11,774 nucleotides of DNA, taken from assembly GCA_025353435.1 (NCBI GenBank), contig JANXQR010000306.1, positions 1-11,774 on the forward strand, read 5' to 3'. The first letter of the stretch is position 1. Each line of letters begins with the position of its first letter. The notes under the pieces were generated by a model. It ran no database searches, was not told the origin of the DNA, and saw only the letters and a list, made by a program, of their open reading frames with translations. The position numbers and the translations under genes are program-made. Shown piece after piece: positions 7,209 through 11,774 of this stretch. The DNA comes from Acidobacteriota bacterium. GTDB lineage: Bacteria; Acidobacteriota; Terriglobia; Terriglobales; Acidobacteriaceae.

Positions 7209-10200
7209 TTAGTTACCTGCGCTCTTGAGCCAGTTAGCGGAATCCTCGTAGTTATGTTTGATATCGGAGCGCTGCAGCAGGTTCTCTGCACCCTGATCCT
7301 TCTTCATCGTGTCCAGTGTATTCACTACCCATCGGAAATTATCTTTGGCGTCTGCATTGTCTTTGCGATCGCGTGCGATGGATGCCAGAAGATAATGCGC
7401 CTGCGCACTCAACTCTTGCTGGCCCAGTTTGTCTGAACGCAGCAGCGCACGGTCCAACTCCTGGTGCGCGTGGGCCGCGTCGTGCGCCTGCAGCGTTGCC
7501 TCCGCCATGAAGATCTCACATTCAACCGAAGAGTACTTCAGGCCTGCACCATCGGCCTGCTGCATCAGCGTGCGAAGGCTCGAAATGGCCGCAGAGCCTC
7601 TCTTTTCCGAGACAGCAACCTCGGCCAGGTTGATCTTCGCAAGCAGAACGCGCTCAGTTTCTTTGCTCCGGGTTGCAGCTTGCAGCGCCTGGTCGTAAAG
7701 AGAATGCGCCCCGCTGAAGTTGCCTTTGTAGAACAATGCATCGCCTTCGAATCCAAGCGTCTGCGCCACCAGTCCATCGTTCTTCAACTCGCGCGAAAGG
7801 CTGAGGGCCTCGTCGAGAGAGCTTTTCGCTTCGTCCATGCGTCCGGCAAGGATAAGTGCCTGGCCGTAGCCGCCGAGAATCTCCGCCATCCAGAATGTTT
7901 TGTCTTTCAGGTCGCGGAAGGTCTTAAGCGCCTCTTCTTTGCTGTGAACCGCAGCGCCGAAGCGACCCTGGTAATCGAACAACCCGCCCAGACCGTAGGA
8001 TTCGAGCGCTGCGCCACGCGTATCGTTAATGCTGCGCCGCAGTTCCAGCGCCTTCATGTAGTAGCCGATGGCCTGGTCGTACTCGCCCATGCTGGTCAAC
8101 GCCTGGCCCAGGTTATGCTGCGCATCCACAATGTCCTGCGGGTTCTTTGACTTCTCTCGCAATTGAAGAACCTGCTGCAGGTAAGCGAGTGCGTCCTCGT
8201 ACTGTCCCTTCTCCGAATACACGCTGCCGATGTTATTCAGGCACACGGCCTGCATGCTTTCGTTGCCGATCTCGCGCTCAAGCTGTAGTGCTTCCTTGTA
8301 GCTCTTGAGCGCCGCGTCGTGATCGCCGTGATCGTCGGCCAGGTTACCCATATCTATGAGGGTGTCACCCAGGCCGCGCTTGTCACCTATATCGCGGCGG
8401 ATTTGCAGGGCCTCGCCGAAATTCGACATTGCTTCCTTCGCTTTGCCCAGCGACGCTTGCGCCCTTGCCATCTCATTCAGGCTGAATGCCAGGCCACGCT
8501 GCTGCCCAATCTGCCGCCAGATGGTCAGCGCCTCACCCTCACTGCGCAAGACCTCTTGAGGCTTGTTGAGCATGCGATAGGCAACGGCCGTGAGGTGGAG
8601 GCTCGTCGCCTTCTGCTCCTGGTTGTCCATCTGCACAGCCAGGCTGTACGCATGGTTCAGTGGCTCGAGACTTCCCTGTGGGTCGCCGCCCTTGAGCTGG
8701 ACGCGTCCCATATCGATCGTTGCCGCAATGTCCTTGGGATTCGAGGCAAGAATCTTCTGGTAATAGTCCTTGGCCTTCGTGAGGTCTCCGGAATCCTCGT
8801 AGAGGCGAGCCAGCGCCGCTCGAACGTCAGAATTGTCCGGCAGAACTCTTGCAAGGTTCTCGTAAGCCTTGATTGCTTCAGGAAAATGCTTGTTGACCTG
8901 AAGCTCGATGGCCGATATCTGAAACTTTTCGGCTTCGGGAAGGTTCTGGCTCAACAGGACAGCCTTCTTTGCCGACTGTTCCGCCTCGCTGTCGTAGCCG
9001 AGAGTGCTGTAGGTTTGCGCGAGCCGAGCAAAGGCCAAGGCAAAGTTGGGATCCGACTTGCTTGCCAAATCGAATTGCTTCTCCGCCTCAAGGTTCTTTC
9101 CATCCCGCTCAAGCCCTAGCCCCTGGTTGTAATCCTTCATCGCATCCAAGGAACTTGAGGTGGGTTGGAAAGAACTTGCCTTCAGTTCCTTCATCACGGC
9201 GCTGGGAAGCGCCAGCGTCTGACGGATCGACTCTGCCAATTGGTCGATGGCCACTGGAATATCCTTTTCGCTGGGAGCATCGGCTTTCAGCGAAACGGTG
9301 CGGTTGCTCTTCATGTCCTGAAGGGTCACGTCAATCCGGATTGCGTTGCCGAACTTGGCATACTGTCCCCAAACCAGGCGATCCGCGCTGCTGAAGTCGG
9401 CCACGCGCTTGATGGTTCCTGGGTCAAGCACCGTTGAAGAATAGATCCGCAGGTCGCTGAATATCTGATGCAGGATGTTCGGGCTTATCGTCCTGAGGCT
9501 GGCCGACTGACCCACATCGGTTGTGAGCATGTCGGCAACGCTCGAACCAAGCCAATCGAGGGAAGGGTCAGAAGATGCATTCCTGAAAGGCAGGATCGCA
9601 AGCGAGACCGAAGGCGCTACGGTGGCCGATCCAATCCCGCCTGACCGATTGGAGAGCCGGTCACGAATGAGGTACCCGCCCACCCCAATCGCCAAAATTG
9701 CAACGGCAGCCGTAACCCAGATCCGAAGAGTGGCAGGGTCTTTCTTTTCCGCCGGGGGCCTTGCCCTTACTCGCCGCCGTGCCTGGCCCTCGGGAGTCGA
9801 ATCCTTCCAATTGGCGAGATCCGCCAGGATTTCAGTAATCTTCTGGTACCGTGCGTTCAGGTCGCGTTCCAGGCACTTGTCGACAATGTCTCCAAGCATT
9901 CCCGGTATCTCAGAATTGCGCTCCAGAACCGGTATCGCAGCTTCCTGGGTCCGCTTGATCAGGCTGGCCAGGGCGCTGTCGGCAACGAACGGGCGCTCAC
10001 CCGCAAGCAGTTCGTAGAGAATCAGGCCGAGCGCAAAGATATCCGAGCGCTGATCAAGATCCTTGCCCAGCGCCTGCTCGGGTGACATGTACTCCATGGT
10101 CCCCAGCATTGCCCCGGTTTGCGTCATTCCATCGCCTGCCAAGGTTCGCGCAAGACCGAAATCCATCACGACGACGCGCCCCGCGCTATCCATCATGATG

Positions 10201-11027
10201 TTCTGCGGCTTCAGATCGCGATGGATGATGCCCACGCCGTGGGCGGCCTCGAGAGCCTGGCAAACCTGCTGCGCAACTTCTACGGCTTCCTCGGGCGGAA
10301 GTTTCTTCTTCTCGTGCAGGATCGCTCTCAGATCCTTGCCCTCGATGAACTCCATGGTGATGAACTTCACACCCTGGGCCTCGCCGAGGTCGTAGATCCG
10401 GATCACATTCCTGTGTGTCACCTGAGACGAGAGGAGAAGTTCCTGCTTGAAGCGCGCCAAAATCTCTGGATTTGAAGCCATTTCGGGTCGGATGACCTTC
10501 AAAGCCACGATTCGATCCACTTCGAGGTCCGCAGCTTTGTAAACGGCGCCCATGCCGCCTTCGCCGAGGAGTTGGAGAATCTCATAGCGATCACCCAGGG
10601 CGGTCCCGATTTGCAGCGACGCCACGGGCGAGACAGTTCCGTCCGCCCCTGGCGGAAGAGGGCTCCTGCGAATGGAGGTGCGCTGAGAGGTTGTTCCACC
10701 GCCCGAAACAATCGTGGCACCGTCATCCACGCGGAGTCTCGTGCTGATGATGGTGGCGTCAGGGTTATCCGGGGGGCCTACCGCACCCGCCAGATAGGAA
10801 TCTCTTCGAAGCGGTGTCCCAGAAATAATCGTCGCGTCTGAACCCAGCCGAAGGGGCGCAGCGGCAATTATCGTTGCTTCAGACTCGGTGCGCAGGCCCG
10901 TCTCACCCGCGCGATCAGCGGCCGGTTTGCCGATAGGGGGTTCGGCGGAATGCTGCTCTCGCTCACTTGGAGATGGGGCTCCTCCAGAAACACGAGTTTC
11001 ACTGCTTTCCGACGGGATTTCGTCCAT
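7209..11027 (-). CDS. Membrane Ser/Thr protein kinase (PknB-type) with TolB-like segment and many TPRs, 1272 aa
   Basis: A Hanks-type kinase fused to a scaffold. Numbering is from ATG 11027; TTG at 11039 would add four residues, and neither has a well-placed ribosome site. Residues 1-140 are low-complexity and carry four (E/D/G)ATI(I/V) motifs with Thr52, 66, 92 and 105. The kinase domain is at about 147-407: glycine loop GEGGMGAVY (155-163), VALKV (Lys177), HRDLKPQN (catalytic Asp271), DFGLAR (289-294), activation loop with GTMEYMSPE; all catalytic residues are intact. After a basic linker, one membrane span lies at about 435-453 (IWVTAAVAILAIGVGGYLI), putting the kinase in the cytoplasm and the rest outside. 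A TolB/adenylate-cyclase-associated-like segment (SLAILPFRNASSDPSLDWLG) starts near 475. From about 628 to 1240 there are tandem TPRs, with kinesin-light-chain-like 40-residue repeats around 840-1040 (EIGNESMQAVCLNNIGSVY). TPRs imply protein partners. Such kinase-TPR giants are abundant in Acidobacteriota. It is convergent with the lectin gene. Confidence 0.96.
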   Translation of the reverse strand: MDEIPSESSETRVSGGAPSPSEREQHSAEPPIGKPAADRAGETGLRTESEATIIAAAPLRLGSDATIISGTPLRRDSYLAGAVGPPDNPDATIISTRLRVDDGATIVSGGGTTSQRTSIRRSPLPPGADGTVSPVASLQIGTALGDRYEILQLLGEGGMGAVYKAADLEVDRIVALKVIRPEMASNPEILARFKQELLLSSQVTHRNVIRIYDLGEAQGVKFITMEFIEGKDLRAILHEKKKLPPEEAVEVAQQVCQALEAAHGVGIIHRDLKPQNIMMDSAGRVVVMDFGLARTLAGDGMTQTGAMLGTMEYMSPEQALGKDLDQRSDIFALGLILYELLAGERPFVADSALASLIKRTQEAAIPVLERNSEIPGMLGDIVDKCLERDLNARYQKITEILADLANWKDSTPEGQARRRVRARPPAEKKDPATLRIWVTAAVAILAIGVGGYLIRDRLSNRSGGIGSATVAPSVSLAILPFRNASSDPSLDWLGSSVADMLTTDVGQSASLRTISPNILHQIFSDLRIYSSTVLDPGTIKRVADFSSADRLVWGQYAKFGNAIRIDVTLQDMKSNRTVSLKADAPSEKDIPVAIDQLAESIRQTLALPSAVMKELKASSFQPTSSSLDAMKDYNQGLGLERDGKNLEAEKQFDLASKSDPNFALAFARLAQTYSTLGYDSEAEQSAKKAVLLSQNLPEAEKFQISAIELQVNKHFPEAIKAYENLARVLPDNSDVRAALARLYEDSGDLTKAKDYYQKILASNPKDIAATIDMGRVQLKGGDPQGSLEPLNHAYSLAVQMDNQEQKATSLHLTAVAYRMLNKPQEVLRSEGEALTIWRQIGQQRGLAFSLNEMARAQASLGKAKEAMSNFGEALQIRRDIGDKRGLGDTLIDMGNLADDHGDHDAALKSYKEALQLEREIGNESMQAVCLNNIGSVYSEKGQYEDALAYLQQVLQLREKSKNPQDIVDAQHNLGQALTSMGEYDQAIGYYMKALELRRSINDTRGAALESYGLGGLFDYQGRFGAAVHSKEEALKTFRDLKDKTFWMAEILGGYGQALILAGRMDEAKSSLDEALSLSRELKNDGLVAQTLGFEGDALFYKGNFSGAHSLYDQALQAATRSKETERVLLAKINLAEVAVSEKRGSAAISSLRTLMQQADGAGLKYSSVECEIFMAEATLQAHDAAHAHQELDRALLRSDKLGQQELSAQAHYLLASIARDRKDNADAKDNFRWVVNTLDTMKKDQGAENLLQRSDIKHNYEDSANWLKSAGN

Positions 11028-11268
11028 GTCGCGCTTCAATTCCTAATGGAAACAAATGGGGCGGCCCGTTCAAAGCATTCTGGATGCACGCCACGACGGT
11101 TGTAGTGGCTGAAGTATATACGATTCTTAAAAAAACCTGTTTGCGGTGCACATACTGCGGCAATGCTGCGGAGTATACAGTTAGGTCCCATAACCTGGCT
11201 TGATTCAACGGATTTTCGTCCGAAACTCGAATCGATCGAAGGCGTTCATGAGCAGATGAATCTAAATT
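11028..11268. other. Upstream region of the kinase gene, up to the tRNA fragment
   Basis: About 240 bases without a credible gene. On the kinase (minus) strand there is TATACT inside a palindromic GTATATAC (11114-11121) but no matching -35. Three hexamers TTGCGG, CTGCGG, CTGCGG begin at 11141, 11155 and 11166, and a second palindrome GTATAC is at 11173-11178. These may be kinase promoter elements but are not diagnostic. The small frames here do not look like proteins. Confidence 0.4.
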
Positions 11269-11314
11269 TGGCGTCCCCGACGGGATTTGAACCCGTGTTA
11301 TCGCCGTGAAAGGG
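11269..11314 (-). tRNA. 3' fragment of tRNA-Glu (UUC), probable attachment site of an integrated element
   Basis: Read on the minus strand this is the 3' part of a tRNA-Glu: anticodon loop CTTTCAC with anticodon UUC (11310-11308), the 3' anticodon strand GGCGA, a 4-base variable loop TAAC (as in tRNA-Glu), a perfect T arm (stem ACGGG/CCCGT around TTCAAAT), the acceptor strand CGGGGAC, discriminator G and encoded CCA (11271-11269). The partner acceptor strand GTCCCCG and a proper D arm are absent: beyond 11314 the sequence diverges, and the upstream bases pair poorly with GGCGA. It is therefore not a working tRNA gene. The break inside the anticodon stem-loop, with an integrase start 160 bases further on, is the pattern left by tyrosine-recombinase integration into a tRNA gene. 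The chromosome lies on the left and the element on the right. An intact tRNA-Glu, rebuilt with the element's copy, is expected at the other end of the element, outside the window. Confidence 0.85.
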
Positions 11315-11318
11315 GCAC

Positions 11319-11340
11319 AACGGTGCAATTCTTAACCGTT
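11319..11340. repeat. Inverted repeat AACGGT-N10-ACCGTT beside the att core
   Basis: A perfect 6-bp inverted repeat (AACGGT 11319-11324, ACCGTT 11335-11340) starts five bases outside the tRNA-derived identity block, on the element side. A position next to the crossover core suits a recombinase core-type or accessory-protein site; function is inferred from place only. Confidence 0.4.
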
Positions 11341-11366
11341 TATAGAATTTTGAAGTATTTATAAAC
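11338..11366. repeat. Inverted repeat GTTTATA-N15-TATAAAC between att core and integrase
   Basis: A perfect 7-bp inverted repeat (GTTTATA 11338-11344, TATAAAC 11360-11366) in AT-rich DNA overlaps the preceding repeat by three bases. AT-rich bendable sequence next to an att core commonly binds integrase arms, IHF-like or excisionase proteins. It could also be a regulator site. Confidence 0.4.
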
Positions 11367-11386
11367 TCCGCATGGTTATTGACGAT

Positions 11387-11425
11387 TTCGCATTATCTAT
11401 TCGCCACCCTTCGCTAAAATTCGCT
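11387..11425 (+). repeat. Four TTCGC direct repeats upstream of the integrase, three at exact 10-bp spacing
   Basis: TTCGCA begins at 11387, TTCGCC at 11400, TTCGCT at 11410 and TTCGCT at 11420. The last three are one DNA turn apart, so they face the same side of the helix. The last copy shares its final T with the integrase -35 hexamer. Direct phased repeats here fit integrase arm-type sites, excisionase sites or a repressor array; which one cannot be told. Confidence 0.5.
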
Positions 11426-11454
11426 TGAAACCGCGTACAGGATTGCCCTATAAT
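11425..11454 (+). promoter_or_regulatory. Sigma70-type promoter of the integrase gene
   Basis: TTGAAA (11425-11430) and a perfect TATAAT (11449-11454) are separated by 18 bases, 20 bases before the integrase start. The TTCGC repeats lead directly into the -35 box, so a protein bound there would control integrase expression. Confidence 0.7.
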
Positions 11455-11473
11455 TGTCCTACGAGGTAAATGC

Positions 11474-11774
11474 ATGGCTCGCACACGTCAAGACAGCCGA
11501 ATCAATAGCCGCTCTGCCCGCTCGAAATTGAAGCCCACCATTGGTCCAGGCGCAGAGCCCTACTGGTGTTCAATCTCACATGGGCTCGCTGTCGGCTACC
11601 GGAAAGGCGCAACAGGTGGAACATGGATCGCCAGACACTTCAATACGGCAACAGGCAGGCGCAAGGCGTCTCTAGGCGTTGCAGATGACTTTGAAGATGC
11701 TGACGGCATCCGCGTCCTGTCGTTCGATCAGGCGCAAGCGAAGGCGCGTGAATGGGCATCGGTCAAGGCTCAAG
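11474..11774 (+). CDS. Tyrosine-recombinase-type integrase, N-terminal 100 residues, cut by the window edge
   Basis: An open frame from ATG 11474 runs off the right edge after 100 codons. GAGG at 11463-11466, seven bases upstream, is a good ribosome site; an out-of-frame ATG at 11470 gives only a short peptide. The sequence resembles the N-terminal arm-binding region of phage-type site-specific integrases: a basic start (RSARSKLKP), EPYWCSISHGLAVGYRKG (28-45), GGTWIARHFNTATGRRKASL (48-67), DDFEDADGIRVLSFDQAQAKA (71-91). The catalytic Arg-His-Arg-Tyr residues would lie further on and cannot be seen, so tyrosine-recombinase identity rests on this N-terminal similarity and the tRNA context. It is transcribed away from the attachment site into the element. 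Its role is to integrate and excise the element. Confidence 0.85.
   Translation, partial: MARTRQDSRINSRSARSKLKPTIGPGAEPYWCSISHGLAVGYRKGATGGTWIARHFNTATGRRKASLGVADDFEDADGIRVLSFDQAQAKAREWASVKAQ

Larger units (their letters stand above)
11269..11774 (+). mobile_element. Left edge of an integrative element inserted at tRNA-Glu (partial)
   Basis: The tRNA-Glu 3' fragment marks the junction; to its right come att-type repeats, a promoter and an integrase gene, all continuing off the window. Element type (prophage, integrative conjugative element or genomic island) cannot be told from the 500 bases visible. The left flank, with the kinase and signalling genes, belongs to the host chromosome. Confidence 0.75.

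Noticed and set aside
7464..9119. Long plus-strand ORFs of 228 and 266 codons antisense to the TPR region
   Set aside because: They are mirror frames of the codon-biased kinase/TPR gene; their sequences have no domain pattern and the minus strand is clearly coding.
10967..11203. Plus-strand 78-codon ORF with a CxxCxxC-like string
   Set aside because: It overlaps the start of the kinase gene on the other strand, has no ribosome site, and the cysteine cluster is too short and isolated to be a finger domain.
10999..11328. Minus-strand 109-codon ORF spanning the tRNA fragment
   Set aside because: Its N-terminal TRVQIPSGTP is the usual mistranslation of a tRNA 3' end; the rest crosses the intergenic region and the antisense of the kinase start.
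1..11774. CRISPR array, rRNA, transposase or insertion sequence
   Set aside because: I saw no regularly spaced repeats of CRISPR size, no rRNA sequence and no transposase frame or terminal inverted repeats; the only mobile signal is the tRNA-integrase junction at the right end.

Overview
The window looks chromosomal, from a moderately GC-rich soil-type bacterium. The best guess is Acidobacteriota (Terriglobia-like). This is inferred from gene style: a very large Ser/Thr kinase fused to a TolB-like segment and many TPRs, an FHA-GAF-PP2C phosphatase with a STAS/HATPase partner-switching pair, a secreted L-type lectin with Ig-like and repeat domains, and a secreted GH18 glycosidase. No marker gene proves the phylum.

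Layout, left to right. Bases 1-612 (minus) hold the N-terminal part of a secreted family 18 glycoside hydrolase that runs off the left edge. Divergent from it is fucU (776-1207, plus), the L-fucose mutarotase, followed by a possible 42-codon ORF that overlaps its stop. Three minus-strand genes follow in transcription order: FHA-GAF-PP2C phosphatase (3985-2264), STAS anti-sigma-factor antagonist (2164-1829) and HATPase anti-sigma factor (1775-1329). They form an RsbU/RsbV/RsbW-like partner-switching operon with no sigma factor beside it. After a roughly 430-base gene-poor stretch comes a large secreted protein (4421-7102, plus) with an L-type lectin domain, a putative Ig-like domain and a Gly/Asn-rich repeat tail, closed by a hairpin terminator. 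Facing it is a 1272-residue membrane Ser/Thr kinase with TPRs (11027-7209, minus).

The right end is the edge of an integrated mobile element. A 46-base fragment matching the 3' part of tRNA-Glu(UUC), from the anticodon loop through CCA, lies at 11269-11314 (minus). Its 5' half is replaced by unrelated sequence with inverted repeats, four TTCGC repeats (three of them exactly 10 bp apart), a good sigma70-type promoter, and the start of a tyrosine-recombinase-type integrase (11474 onward, plus) that runs off the right edge.

How the parts may work together: the kinase carries four repeated (E/D/G)ATI(I/V) motifs in its N-terminal tail, and the phosphatase begins with an FHA (phosphothreonine-binding) domain. 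A kinase-to-FHA-phosphatase-to-STAS/HATPase relay is therefore a testable idea, but nothing in the sequence proves it. The GH18 enzyme and FucU fit use of external polysaccharide and deoxysugar; the lectin protein fits carbohydrate binding at the cell surface.
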